29,131 nucleotides of DNA from NCBI GenBank assembly GCA_013153135.1, contig JAADFA010000004.1:1-29131 (forward strand). The letters are read 5' to 3'. This document shows positions 1 to 7,347 of the stretch, in pieces. Source of the DNA: Chloroflexota bacterium. Its GTDB lineage: Bacteria > Chloroflexota > Anaerolineae > Anaerolineales > DRMV01. Every line of letters starts with the position of its first letter. Position 1 is the first letter of the stretch. The notes beneath the pieces were generated by a model. The model was not told where the DNA came from and searched no databases. It was given only the letters and a program-made list of their open reading frames with translations. A program made the position numbers and the translations under genes.

Positions 1-2
1 CG

Positions 3-359
3 GCCGAAGTGCACTTCGGCGACTTCGGCCTCAAGGCCCTCGAGCCCGCGTGGATCACCGCCCGCCAGATCGAGGCCGCGCGGCGCGCGATCGTGCGCAC
101 CCTGCGCCGCCGGGGCAAGGTGTGGATCCGCATCTTCCCCGATAAGCCCGTGACCCGGCGACCGGCCGAGACCCGCCTGGGCGGTGGTAAGGGCAACGTG
201 GAAGACTGGGTCGCGGTGGTCAAACCGGGCCGCATCATGTTTGAAGTGGGCGGCGTCGCGCCCGAGCTGGCCCTAGAGGCCTTGCGCAAAGCCTCCTACA
301 AACTGCCCATCGCGACCAAAATCGTGACCCGCGAGGGTCGGGAAGAGGAACTGGCCTAG
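3..359 (+). CDS. rplP: 50S ribosomal protein L16 (5' truncated by window start)
   Basis: Large-subunit protein L16, which sits near the peptidyl-transferase centre and the A-site tRNA elbow. The frame is open from base 3 and no start codon of its own is in the window; the GTG at 9 is internal Val. The visible part holds the family signatures FGDFGLKALEPAW, ITARQIEAARRAI, IRIFPDKPVT and the WVAVVKPGRIMFE strand near the end. The missing N-terminal part should be about 20-30 residues. First gene of the visible operon, 35 bases ahead of rpmC; the usual upstream neighbour would be rpsC. Nothing unusual seen. Confidence 0.97.
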   Translation, partial: AEVHFGDFGLKALEPAWITARQIEAARRAIVRTLRRRGKVWIRIFPDKPVTRRPAETRLGGGKGNVEDWVAVVKPGRIMFEVGGVAPELALEALRKASYKLPIATKIVTREGREEELA

Positions 360-394
360 ACGGGCGTGCCTGTCGGGCGTAGGAGGAGGTCCGC

Positions 395-619
395 ATGAAG
401 GCGTCGGAGATTCGCAAACTGTCCACCGAAGAAATCATCGAAAAGCTCGACGAAGCCCGGGAGCAGCTCATGCGCCTGCGCTTCCAGCAGGTGACGGGCG
501 AGCTGGTGGACACAAGTCAATTCCGCAAGACCCGCCGCCTCATCGCCCGCTTGATGACCATCTTACGCGAGCGGGAGATCGAGGCCGAGAAGCAATCTGC
601 CAACGAGGGTGAAGCATGA
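395..619 (+). CDS. rpmC: 50S ribosomal protein L29
   Basis: Small all-helical protein L29 of the large subunit, located by the exit tunnel next to L23. The 74-residue product begins MKASEIRKLSTEEI and carries the conserved core LRFQQVTGEL and the RLIARLMTILRERE helix. The ATG at 395 has a strong AGGAGGAGG ribosome-binding site about 5 bases upstream. Its stop overlaps the start of rpsQ (ATGA at 616-619), so the two are probably translationally coupled. Length is normal for the family. Confidence 0.96.
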   Translation: MKASEIRKLSTEEIIEKLDEAREQLMRLRFQQVTGELVDTSQFRKTRRLIARLMTILREREIEAEKQSANEGEA

Positions 620-987
620 ACCGGCGGCGACGGCTAACGGGTGTGGTCGTATCCGACAAGATGCAAAAGACGGTGGTGGTCAAGGTGCGCCGCACCTTCC
701 GCCACCCCTTATACAAGAAAGTCGTGCACCGGGATAAGAAGTACAAGGCCCACGACGAGTTGGGCGCGCGCGTTGGTGACGTGGTTGTTATTGTCGAGAG
801 CCGACCCATCTCCAAGACCAAGCGGTGGGTCGTGCAGCAAATTCTGAAGCGCGCGGGCGAAGCGGCTCGGGAGAAGGACGTGGTGGTGGAGGAGGAAGTC
901 GCGGCCCTGGAAGAGACCATGACCTCCTCGGCCCCTGCGGAACCCAGCCCGGCCGCGCCCGCGGACGAGAAGGCTGGGGAGGCGTAA
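616..987 (+). CDS. rpsQ: 30S ribosomal protein S17 with acidic C-terminal tail
   Basis: Primary 16S rRNA-binding protein S17 (OB fold). The N-terminal 80 or so residues are a complete S17: GVVVSDKMQKTVVVKV, RHPLYKK, DELGARVGDVV and the ESRPISKTKRW signature. At 123 residues it is clearly longer than the usual 80-90: from about residue 85 there is a tail rich in Glu, Ala, Ser and Pro (EEEVAALEE, then an Ala-Pro stretch) that is probably disordered. The start ATG overlaps the rpmC stop; rplN follows three bases after the stop. The tail is read here as a lineage-specific extension, because there is no stop or frame change in front of it. Confidence 0.96.
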   Translation: MNRRRRLTGVVVSDKMQKTVVVKVRRTFRHPLYKKVVHRDKKYKAHDELGARVGDVVVIVESRPISKTKRWVVQQILKRAGEAAREKDVVVEEEVAALEETMTSSAPAEPSPAAPADEKAGEA

Positions 988-990
988 GCC

Positions 991-1362
991 ATGGTCCAGC
1001 AAGAAAGTCGGCTCAAGATCGCGGATAACACGGGCGCGAAGGAGATCCTGGTCATTCGCGTCCTGGGTGGCTCCCATCGCAAATATGGGCGCGTGGGCGA
1101 CGTGGTGGTGGGGACCGTGAAAGTGGCCACACCCCACGGACAGGTCAAGAAGAGCGAGATCGTGCAGGCGGTCATCGTGCGCACCAAGAAAGAATGGCGC
1201 CGCGAAGACGGCTCGTACATCCGCTTTGACGACAACGCGGCTGTCATCTTGGCGCCCGATGGCACCAATCCCCGCGGGACCCGCATCTTCGGGCCCGTCG
1301 CCCGAGAGTTGCGGGAAAAGGGCTTTACCAAAATCATCTCCCTGGCGCCGGAAGTACTTTAG
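991..1362 (+). CDS. rplN: 50S ribosomal protein L14
   Basis: L14 lies at the subunit interface and contributes to bridges with 16S rRNA; it is also the docking site of the silencing factor RsfS. The 123-residue product matches the normal length and shows the family signatures MVQQESRLKIADNTGAKEI, VLGGSHRKYGRVGDVVV, the FDDNAAV motif and GTRIFGPVARELREK near the C-terminus. Starts three bases after rpsQ, so it is probably coupled to it; the SD-like GGGGAGG lies inside the 3' end of rpsQ. Nothing unusual. Confidence 0.97.
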   Translation: MVQQESRLKIADNTGAKEILVIRVLGGSHRKYGRVGDVVVGTVKVATPHGQVKKSEIVQAVIVRTKKEWRREDGSYIRFDDNAAVILAPDGTNPRGTRIFGPVARELREKGFTKIISLAPEVL

Positions 1363-1392
1363 CCGGGCCAGATGGGCATGGAGTGGCGAGCG

Positions 1393-1728
1393 ATGACCCA
1401 GGCGAAGTTCAAGATCAAGAAGGGCGACATGGTCGAAGTCATCACCGGTCGGGACAAAGGCCGACGCGGGGAAGTGGTGCGGGTGCTGCCCAAAAAGGCC
1501 CGTGTGGTGGTGCAGGGCGTCAACCGTCGCAAGCGCCACCGCAAATCCTACCAGGCGGGTGGGCGCACCCTTGAGGGCGGCATCATCGAGTTCGAAGCGC
1601 CCATCCACATCTCCAACGTGATGCTGATTTGCCCCAAGTGTGGGCAGCGCACCCGTGTCGGCATCCGCCGGGATGAGGATGGCACGCGCCACCGCGTGTG
1701 CAAAAAGTGCGGCGCGGACATCGACTGA
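1393..1728 (+). CDS. rplX: 50S ribosomal protein L24 with C-terminal zinc ribbon
   Basis: L24 is an assembly initiator of the large subunit that binds 23S rRNA domain I. The KOW motif (KKGDMVEVITGRDKGRRGEV) is near the N-terminus, followed by VQGVNRRKRHRK and EAPIHISNVMLI. The end forms a four-cysteine ribbon: C80-x2-C83 and C103-x2-C106, a pattern common in Gram-positive and Chloroflexota L24 and absent from E. coli. I chose ATG 1393 (111 aa) because a GGAG lies about 9 bases upstream; an in-frame ATG at 1372 has no convincing ribosome-binding site and would add seven residues. Confidence 0.95.
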   Translation: MTQAKFKIKKGDMVEVITGRDKGRRGEVVRVLPKKARVVVQGVNRRKRHRKSYQAGGRTLEGGIIEFEAPIHISNVMLICPKCGQRTRVGIRRDEDGTRHRVCKKCGADID

Positions 1729-1743
1729 CCTTAGGCCACCTTG

Positions 1744-1772
1744 CCCCCACGGACGGAAGGCCCCCGTGGGGG
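1744..1772 (+). other. Perfect 9-bp hairpin between rplX and rplE
   Basis: The arms at 1744-1752 (CCCCCACGG) and 1764-1772 (CCGTGGGGG) are perfectly complementary with an 11-base loop. There is no T-tract after it, so it is not an intrinsic terminator. It ends a few bases before the GGAGG ribosome-binding site of rplE. A role in mRNA stability or translational control is inference only. Confidence 0.6.
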
Positions 1773-1787
1773 GTACGGAGGACGAAC

Positions 1788-2333
1788 ATGGCGCACTGGC
1801 TGAAGGAGAAGTACAAGAACGAAGTGGTCCCGGCCCTGATGCGGGAGTTCGGTTACCCCAATGTCATGGCCGTGCCCCGCATCGAAAAAGTCGTGCTCAA
1901 CATCGGCGTGGGCGAGGCCAAAGAGAACGCCAAAGCCCTGGAGCATGCCGCGCGAGACCTGGCGACCATCGCGGGCCAAAAGCCCATCATCACCCGGGCC
2001 CGCAAGAGCATCGCGGGCTTCCGCATCCGCAAGGGCATGCCTATCGGCGTTAAGGTCACCTTGCGGGGCGACCGCATGTGGGCCTTTTTGGACCGTTTGA
2101 TGAACGTCGCGCTCCCGCGCGTGCGGGACTTCCGCGGCGTCTCCCCCAACGCGTTCGACGGCCGGGGGAATTATTCCCTGGGTCTGCGGGAACAACTCGT
2201 GTTCCCGGAGATCGATTACGATCAAATCGACAAGATCCGAGGCCTCGAGGTCACCATCGTAACCACGGCCAAGACGGACGAAGAGGCCCGTCGCTTGTTG
2301 GCTTTATTAGGTATGCCTTTCCGGCGTCAATAG
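1788..2333 (+). CDS. rplE: 50S ribosomal protein L5
   Basis: L5 binds 5S rRNA and forms part of the central protuberance. The 181-residue product starts MAHWLKEKYKNEVVPAL and shows the L5 signatures VPRIEKVVLNIGVGEA, the QKPIITRARKSIAGFRIR block, VTLRGDRMWAFLDRL and the RDFRGVSPNAFDGRGNYS loop. The frame is open further upstream (from about 1698), but ATG 1788 is supported by CGGAGGAC just upstream and by the family N-terminus. It lies 59 bases after rplX, and the gap contains the hairpin at 1744-1772. Confidence 0.97.
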   Translation: MAHWLKEKYKNEVVPALMREFGYPNVMAVPRIEKVVLNIGVGEAKENAKALEHAARDLATIAGQKPIITRARKSIAGFRIRKGMPIGVKVTLRGDRMWAFLDRLMNVALPRVRDFRGVSPNAFDGRGNYSLGLREQLVFPEIDYDQIDKIRGLEVTIVTTAKTDEEARRLLALLGMPFRRQ

Positions 2334-2370
2334 CCGGAGTGGCCTAGACTACTATGGGTGAGGTGCGAGC

Positions 2371-2553
2371 ATGACGCGCAAGGCTTTGATGTATCGGAAC
2401 AAGTTCAAGAAGTACAAGGTGCAGTACCGGAACCGCTGCCGCATCTGTGGGCGCCCCCGGGGTTACATTCGTCGCTTTGGTGTGTGCCGCATCTGCTTCC
2501 GGGAATTAGCGCTGGAAGGCAAGATCCCCGGTGTGGCGAAATCTTCCTGGTAG
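2371..2553 (+). CDS. rpsZ: 30S ribosomal protein S14 type Z (zinc-binding)
   Basis: Short zinc-binding form of S14 (60 residues), which assembles late into the head of the small subunit. The four zinc ligands are visible as C23-x2-C26 and C39-x2-C42, and the C-terminus IPGVAKSSW is the canonical end of this form. The long, cysteine-free S14 seen in E. coli is not what is encoded here. Starts at ATG 2371 behind a GGGTGAGG-like ribosome-binding site, between rplE and rpsH as in the standard spc operon. Confidence 0.97.
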   Translation: MTRKALMYRNKFKKYKVQYRNRCRICGRPRGYIRRFGVCRICFRELALEGKIPGVAKSSW

Positions 2554-2570
2554 CGGCTGGAGGGAGCATC

Positions 2571-2984
2571 ATGGCGGTAAACGATCCCATTGCCGATATG
2601 CTGACGCGCATCCGAAACGCGCTCATGGCCGGGCACGAAGAAGTAACTATGCCCTCGTCCAAAATGAAGGAAGCCATCGCGCGCATTCTGAAGGAAGAGG
2701 GATACATCAAAAATTACCGGGTGGAACAAGGCCGCACGCCCGCGCATAAAATCCTGCGCATCCAGCTCAAATACGTGGGCGAGCGGCGCCACCGTCGGCC
2801 CGTCATCCGGGGCCTGGAGCGGGTGAGCAAGCCCGGCCGGCGCATTTACGCCCGCAAACACGAGCTGCCTTGGGTTAAGTCGGGCATGGGGATCGCGATC
2901 GTGACCACGCCCAAAGGCGTGATGACCGCACAACGCGCACGCAAATTGGGCGTGGGGGGCGAGGTTATTTGCAAAGTCTGGTAG
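2571..2984 (+). CDS. rpsH: 30S ribosomal protein S8
   Basis: S8 binds the central domain of 16S rRNA; in E. coli it also represses the spc operon by binding its mRNA. The 137-residue product starts MAVNDPIADMLTRIRNAL and has the MPSSKMKEAIARILKEEGYI helix, RPVIRGLERVSKPGRR and the family C-terminal block with GIAIVTTPKGVMT and GGEVICKVW. The frame is open upstream to 2358, but ATG 2571 with GGAGGGAGC in front matches the family start. The gap to rpsZ is only 17 bases. Confidence 0.97.
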   Translation: MAVNDPIADMLTRIRNALMAGHEEVTMPSSKMKEAIARILKEEGYIKNYRVEQGRTPAHKILRIQLKYVGERRHRRPVIRGLERVSKPGRRIYARKHELPWVKSGMGIAIVTTPKGVMTAQRARKLGVGGEVICKVW

Positions 2985-3009
2985 CCATCACGGCGATGGA
3001 GGTTGGACC

Positions 3010-3561
3010 GTGTCTCGGATTGGACGCTTACCCATCCCGGTCCCTGAAAACGTTCAGGTGGACATTCAGGGGTCTCACGTGCGGGTGAAGGGCCCGAAGG
3101 GCGAGCTGTCCTTCACCTTCCCCGCAGCGATGAAGATCATTTTTGACGAAAAGGCCCGGGTGGTGCGAGTGGAACGCCCCTCGGATTCGAAACAGCACAA
3201 AGCGTGGCACGGCACCACGCGCGCGGTGTTGAACAACATGATCATCGGCGTTTCCCGGGGCTTCGAGAAAGTCCTCGAAGTCCATGGCACCGGCTACCGG
3301 GCCGAAGTCAAGGGAAAGGATTTGGTCCTGAACGTGGGCTTTTCGCACCCGGTGGTGGTCTCACCGCCGCCGGGCATCGAGTTCGAGGCCAGCCGCGGCC
3401 CCAACGCGTACATCATCAAAGTCAAAGGCTACGACAAGGTGCTGGTGGGGCAGGTCGCGGCCAACATCCGCAAAATCCGCCCGCCCGAGCCCTACAAGGG
3501 CAAAGGGATCCGTTACCAGGGCGAAGTTATCCGACGCAAGGCTGGCAAGGCCGGACGTTAG
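3010..3561 (+). CDS. rplF: 50S ribosomal protein L6
   Basis: L6 sits near the factor-binding site of the large subunit and interacts with elongation factors. The 183-residue product begins MSRIGRLPIPVPENV (from a GTG start at 3010 with GGAGGTTGG in front) and contains two similar alpha/beta domains: VRVKGPKGELSF in the first, then YRAEVKGKDLVLNVGFSHPV and the C-terminal signature around RPPEPYKGKGIRY. Length is normal. The gap to rplR is 75 bases and contains a hairpin. Confidence 0.97.
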   Translation: MSRIGRLPIPVPENVQVDIQGSHVRVKGPKGELSFTFPAAMKIIFDEKARVVRVERPSDSKQHKAWHGTTRAVLNNMIIGVSRGFEKVLEVHGTGYRAEVKGKDLVLNVGFSHPVVVSPPPGIEFEASRGPNAYIIKVKGYDKVLVGQVAANIRKIRPPEPYKGKGIRYQGEVIRRKAGKAGR

Positions 3562-3584
3562 TCCTACCCGTTGTGAGCACCCTG

Positions 3585-3618
3585 GGCGCCACGGAACCCC
3601 GATCGGGGCCCGTGGGCC
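3585..3618 (+). other. Compound hairpin between rplF and rplR
   Basis: CCCCGATCGGGG at 3597-3608 is a perfect palindrome. It is enclosed by CCACGG (3589-3594) and CCGTGG (3610-3615), and further GGC/GCC pairs can form outside with a bulge. No T-tract follows, and the ribosome-binding site of rplR (AAGGGAGG) begins only a few bases downstream. The outer arms resemble those of the rplX-rplE hairpin (CCACGG/CCGTGG). Function is unknown. Confidence 0.55.
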
Positions 3619-3636
3619 GATAAGGGAGGTTGAACC

Positions 3637-4002
3637 ATGGCGAAGATCAGTCGCAACGAAGCCCGCAAGCGGCGACACAAGCGGGTGCGCAAAAAGGTAC
3701 ACGGCACGCCGGAACGCCCCCGGCTTAACGTATTCCGCAGCCTGACGCATATCTACGCCCAGATCATCGACGACGAAGCCGGGGTGACCCTGGTCTCGGC
3801 GTCGACCATTGACCGCGAACTGCGGCCCCTGATGGCCGGGAAGACCAAAACCGAACAGGCCCGCTTGGTGGGCGAGAAGATCGCGGAGCGGGCCCTGGCC
3901 AAAGGCATCAAACGCGTGGTCTTTGACCGCGGGGGCTATAAGTACTTCGGCCGGGTGAAAGCCCTGGCTGACGGCGCCCGGGCCGGAGGCCTGGAGTTCT
4001 AA
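3637..4002 (+). CDS. rplR: 50S ribosomal protein L18
   Basis: L18 binds 5S rRNA together with L5 and attaches it to the large subunit. The 121-residue product shows the basic N-terminal segment (RKRRHKRVRKKVHGTPERPRL), the NVFRSLTHIYAQIIDD strand pair, the SAST motif and the C-terminal signature VFDRGGYKYFGRVKALADGAR. ATG 3637 follows AAGGGAGGTTGAACC, a strong ribosome-binding site. Standard place between rplF and rpsE. Confidence 0.97.
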   Translation: MAKISRNEARKRRHKRVRKKVHGTPERPRLNVFRSLTHIYAQIIDDEAGVTLVSASTIDRELRPLMAGKTKTEQARLVGEKIAERALAKGIKRVVFDRGGYKYFGRVKALADGARAGGLEF

Positions 4003-4039
4003 CTCCGCCTCAAACGGAGGCTTTTGGGGAGGTTTAAGC

Positions 4040-4591
4040 ATGGCGATGGATTATGTCGCACCGGACGCCTACGAAGAAGAATTGGACGAGCGCACCATTG
4101 AGATCGCCCGGGTGGCCAAGGTGGTTAAGGGCGGTCGACGCTTTTCCTTCCGGGCTACAGTGGTGGTGGGCGACCGCCGCGGTCGGGTCGGCCTGGGCAT
4201 CGGCAAGGCCAACGCGGTGCCCGACGCGGTGCGCAAGGCCAGCGAACGGGCCCGGCGGAACATGATCAAAATTAATCTGTACGACACCACCATCCCCCAC
4301 GAAGTCATTGGCGAAGTGGGGGGCGCCCGGGTGTTCCTCAAGCCCGCGTCGCCCGGTACGGGTGTGATCGCCGCGGGTGGCGTGCGGGCCATCCTGGAAG
4401 CCGCGGGCATCCGCGACGTGCTCACCAAGTCCATGGGCGCGAACACGCTGATTAACGTGGTCCAGGCCACCATGGAAGCGTTGAAGCAACTGCGCTCGGT
4501 GGAAGAGGTGGCCCAGGAACGGAACAAGCCCATAGAGCATGTGATGCCCTTCTGGGATCGCCGGAAGCGGAGGAAGTCCCATGGCCGCTAA
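4040..4591 (+). CDS. rpsE: 30S ribosomal protein S5
   Basis: S5 lies at the mRNA entry tunnel and contributes to decoding accuracy. The N-terminal double-stranded-RNA-binding fold is seen in ARVAKVVKGGRRFSF and GDRRGRVGLGIGKANAVPDAVRKA; the C-terminal half has PASPGTGVIAAGGVRAILE and DVLTKSMGANTLINVV. It has 183 residues, slightly longer than E. coli S5 through an acidic N-terminus (YEEELDE). Its last 11 bases overlap the start of rpmD in another frame, which suggests coupled translation. Confidence 0.97.
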   Translation: MAMDYVAPDAYEEELDERTIEIARVAKVVKGGRRFSFRATVVVGDRRGRVGLGIGKANAVPDAVRKASERARRNMIKINLYDTTIPHEVIGEVGGARVFLKPASPGTGVIAAGGVRAILEAAGIRDVLTKSMGANTLINVVQATMEALKQLRSVEEVAQERNKPIEHVMPFWDRRKRRKSHGR

Positions 4592-4769
4592 GCGCTTGCG
4601 CATCACGTTGATCAAGAGCCCCATTGGCTACTCCAAGCGGCAGAAAGCGACGGTGCGGTCGCTGGGCTTGCGCCGCTTGTACCAGACGGTGGAGCATGAG
4701 GATACGCCCATGATCCGGGGCATGGTGGCCAAAGTGGTCCACCTGGTGCGAGTAGAAGAGGTGGAATAA
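4581..4769 (+). CDS. rpmD: 50S ribosomal protein L30
   Basis: Small ferredoxin-like-fold protein L30 of the large subunit (62 residues, typical). The sequence LRITLIKSPIGYSKRQKATVRSLGLRRL is the family signature, followed by RGMVAKVVHLVRVEE. It starts inside the end of rpsE (11-base overlap), with GCGGAGGAAG as ribosome-binding site. A 56-base gap precedes rplO. Confidence 0.96.
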   Translation: MAAKRLRITLIKSPIGYSKRQKATVRSLGLRRLYQTVEHEDTPMIRGMVAKVVHLVRVEEVE

Positions 4770-4825
4770 TGTACACACGCTGCCCTGGGAGGGCTGGCTA
4801 ACCTGGCAACGATGGGAGAGCGGTC

Positions 4826-5281
4826 ATGAAGATCCATGAGTTACGTCCGAACCCTGGCGCGAAGCATCGGAAAAAGCGGGTGGGCCGCGGCATTGCGGCC
4901 GGCCAGGGCAAGACCGCGGGCCGCGGCACCAAGGGCCAAAACGCGCGGTCGGGCGGCGGCGTGCGCCCTTACCACGAGGGCGGAAACCTGCCCTTGGTGC
5001 GCCGCCTGCCGACCAAGCGGGGCTTCAAGCCGCCGTTCCCCAAGGTCTACCATGAGATCAACCTGGACCAGATCGCGCAACGGTTCCAGGCTGGCGAGGA
5101 AGTGACGCCCGAAACCTTGGTGGCCAAAGGATTGTTGCGCAAAGTCCGTTACCCCATTGTCATCTTGGGCCGGGGTGATTTGGATATCGCCCTTACTGTA
5201 AAGGCGCATCGGGTTAGCCGAGGCGCCCGTGCCAAGATCGAGGCCGCGGGAGGCCAGGTCGAGATTATCGCCTGGACCTAG
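4826..5281 (+). CDS. rplO: 50S ribosomal protein L15
   Basis: Late-assembling large-subunit protein L15. The 151-residue product has the classical glycine-rich basic N-terminus (KRVGRGIAAGQGKTAGRGTKGQ, then ARSGGGVRPYHEGG) that threads through rRNA, and the C-terminal GRGDLDIALTVKAHRVSRGA and AAGGQVEII blocks. ATG 4826 lies behind GGGAGAGCGGTC. It stands before secY, 27 bases upstream, as in the standard spc operon. Confidence 0.97.
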   Translation: MKIHELRPNPGAKHRKKRVGRGIAAGQGKTAGRGTKGQNARSGGGVRPYHEGGNLPLVRRLPTKRGFKPPFPKVYHEINLDQIAQRFQAGEEVTPETLVAKGLLRKVRYPIVILGRGDLDIALTVKAHRVSRGARAKIEAAGGQVEIIAWT

Positions 5282-5308
5282 CGGCTTGGCCCGTGAGGAG
5301 TTCCGTCC

Positions 5309-6655
5309 ATGAAAGGTTCACCGTGGCGTTACCTCTGGATCGCCGAAGACATTCGCCGTAAATTGCTGATCACCATCGGCATTTTGGTGATCTATCGTTT
5401 CGCGGCGCAAATCCCGGTGCCGGGGGTCGATACGGACGTAATGGCCCAGCTCTTGCAGAGTACCAAGCCCGGCGCCGGGTTTTTGAATTTGCTCAACTTC
5501 CTCTCCGGCGGCGCGCTGGCCCGATTCTCGGTCCTCTCGATGGGTGTGTATCCTTACATTACCGCGCAGATTATCTTACAGATCTTGGTGCCCATCGTAC
5601 CCTCGTGGCAGCGCCGCATGGAAGAGGACCCGCGAGAAGGCCGTAAGTGGATGGAGCGGTGGAGCTACATCCTGGCCGTGCCCGTCGCGGCGTTGCAAGC
5701 CCTGGGCCAGATTCGCCTGGTGTCATACTTCGGCGGCGTGCCCGTCATCCCCAATTTCGGCTTTTCAGGCGATAAAATCTTGCCTAGCATCGCTATCATC
5801 CTCGCAATGACCGCGGGCACGATGTTCGCGATCTGGCTGGGTGAGCTGATCTCCGAATACGGCATCAAAGGCCAGGGTATTTCGCTCATCATCTTCGCGG
5901 GCATCACCGCGCGGCTGCCGTACAACTTCGCGACTTTATGGCAAGACCCCCAGAACCGCTGGTTCTACACCGCGGTCTCGCTCATTGTGCTGGTCTTCAC
6001 CGTGTTCCTCATCGTGTTCGTGCAGCAGGGCAAGCGGTTGGTGCCGGTGATGTACCCGGGTCGGCGTATTGGCCGACGTATGTCCATGCCCGTCAAAGGC
6101 ACGCTGCCGCTGCCCGTCAATATGGCTGGCATGATCCCGCTCATTTTCGCGCAGTCGTTGCTCGCGCTGCCCGGCATGTTCGCGGGACTTTTCCTCAACT
6201 CGAGCAACGATACCTTGCGCAGTATCGCAGGCGCCATTCAGCGTTTCTTTGACCCTAATTATGGCACCTACTGGTGGAGCTACTTCATCTTCGTGGTGCT
6301 CTTTACTTTCTTCTACACCGAAGTGCTCTTCATGCAGCAGAGCTACGGCGAGCAGTTGCGCCGCCAGGGCGCGCGCATTCCGGGCGTGCCGCCGGGCGAG
6401 CCCACGCAGGAGTACCTGACCCGGGTGCTGCGTCGCGTCACGCTGCCCGGCGCGCTGTTCTTAGGCTTCGTGGCCATCCTCCCCTACTTGCTCACCCTGC
6501 TCGTGCCGTCCGCAGCCCGGGGCGGGTATTCGTCACTGCTGCTTATTTCATCCTCGGGTCTCATCATCGTTGTCGGTGTGGTGCGGGACCTGCTATACAA
6601 TATCGAAGCCGAGCTCAAGATGCATGGGTATGAAGAGCGCTTGCTCATCCGCTGA
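5309..6655 (+). CDS. secY: Protein translocase subunit SecY
   Basis: Channel-forming subunit of the SecYEG translocon in the cytoplasmic membrane. The 448-residue product has about ten hydrophobic segments. Family landmarks visible are the PVPGVDTD loop after TM1, the plug/TM2 region with NFLSGGALARFSVLSMGVYPYI, the ISEYGIKGQGISLIIFAGI segment in the middle, the cytosolic loop with the RRIGRRM basic patch, and the EELKMHGYEERLL-like C-terminal tail (AELKMHGYEERLLIR). The start at 5309 follows GTGAGGAGTTCC. adk follows after 11 bases. Confidence 0.98.
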   Translation: MKGSPWRYLWIAEDIRRKLLITIGILVIYRFAAQIPVPGVDTDVMAQLLQSTKPGAGFLNLLNFLSGGALARFSVLSMGVYPYITAQIILQILVPIVPSWQRRMEEDPREGRKWMERWSYILAVPVAALQALGQIRLVSYFGGVPVIPNFGFSGDKILPSIAIILAMTAGTMFAIWLGELISEYGIKGQGISLIIFAGITARLPYNFATLWQDPQNRWFYTAVSLIVLVFTVFLIVFVQQGKRLVPVMYPGRRIGRRMSMPVKGTLPLPVNMAGMIPLIFAQSLLALPGMFAGLFLNSSNDTLRSIAGAIQRFFDPNYGTYWWSYFIFVVLFTFFYTEVLFMQQSYGEQLRRQGARIPGVPPGEPTQEYLTRVLRRVTLPGALFLGFVAILPYLLTLLVPSAARGGYSSLLLISSSGLIIVVGVVRDLLYNIEAELKMHGYEERLLIR

Positions 6656-6666
6656 GGAGCGGGACG

Positions 6667-7344
6667 ATGGCGGAAGAACGACCCCTGTTCATCGTGCTTT
6701 TGGGCCCGCCGGGCGCGGGCAAAGGAACCCAGGCCAAGCGATTGGCTGAGGCTTTAGGGTTGCCCCATATTTCGACGGGGGATATCTTTCGTGAGAATTT
6801 GAAAAACCAAACGCCCTTGGGCCAGCTCGCGCAGCAATATATGAGCCGGGGCGAATTGGTGCCGGACGAAGTGACCATCGCAATGGTCAAGGACCGCCTG
6901 AGCCGGGACGACGCGCAACGAGGCGCGATTTTGGACGGCTTTCCGCGCACACCGGCCCAGGCCGAAGCCTTGGCCAAGATATTGGCCGAACGTGGCGCGC
7001 GGCTGGTGGTGCCTTACATCCGCGTGCCCGAAGAGGTGTTGGTGGAACGGTTGAGCGGTCGTTGGGTTTGCCGAGCCCATGGCCATATCTTTCACGAAAA
7101 GTACAATCCGCCCAAACAGCCGGGCGTGTGCGATTACGATGGTTCCGAACTTTACCAACGTGAAGATGACAAGCCAGAGACCGTTCGGCGTCGTATTCAG
7201 GTGTATGAAGAACAGACCGCGCCGCTAATTGACTACTATCGCCAGCGCGGGGTGTTGGTCGAAATCGATGGCAACCGGCCCATGGATGAAGTGACCCAAG
7301 CCCTGCTGCACGCGGTGCGGGCCGCGATGGACGAGGGCGCGTAA
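6667..7344 (+). CDS. adk: Adenylate kinase (long form with zinc-type LID)
   Basis: Catalyses ATP + AMP = 2 ADP and keeps the adenylate pool balanced. The P-loop is GPPGAGKGT at residues 13-21; the AMP-binding part follows (HISTGDIFRENLK), then LDGFPRTPAQAEAL. The LID (about 130-165) is the long form. Its metal-site positions are C135-x2-H138 and C155-x2-D158, so the usual four-Cys or Cys3Asp set is Cys-His-Cys-Asp here, still compatible with zinc. 225 residues. Located between secY and map, with GAGGAGCGGGACG upstream of ATG 6667. Confidence 0.98.
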   Translation: MAEERPLFIVLLGPPGAGKGTQAKRLAEALGLPHISTGDIFRENLKNQTPLGQLAQQYMSRGELVPDEVTIAMVKDRLSRDDAQRGAILDGFPRTPAQAEALAKILAERGARLVVPYIRVPEEVLVERLSGRWVCRAHGHIFHEKYNPPKQPGVCDYDGSELYQREDDKPETVRRRIQVYEEQTAPLIDYYRQRGVLVEIDGNRPMDEVTQALLHAVRAAMDEGA

Positions 7345-7347
7345 ACC

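Noticed and set aside
4003..4025. Small hairpin GCCTC/GAGGC followed by four T between rplR and rpsE, resembling a terminator
   Set aside because: The stem is only 5 bp and the T-run is short; the ribosome-binding site of rpsE follows directly and the operon clearly continues.
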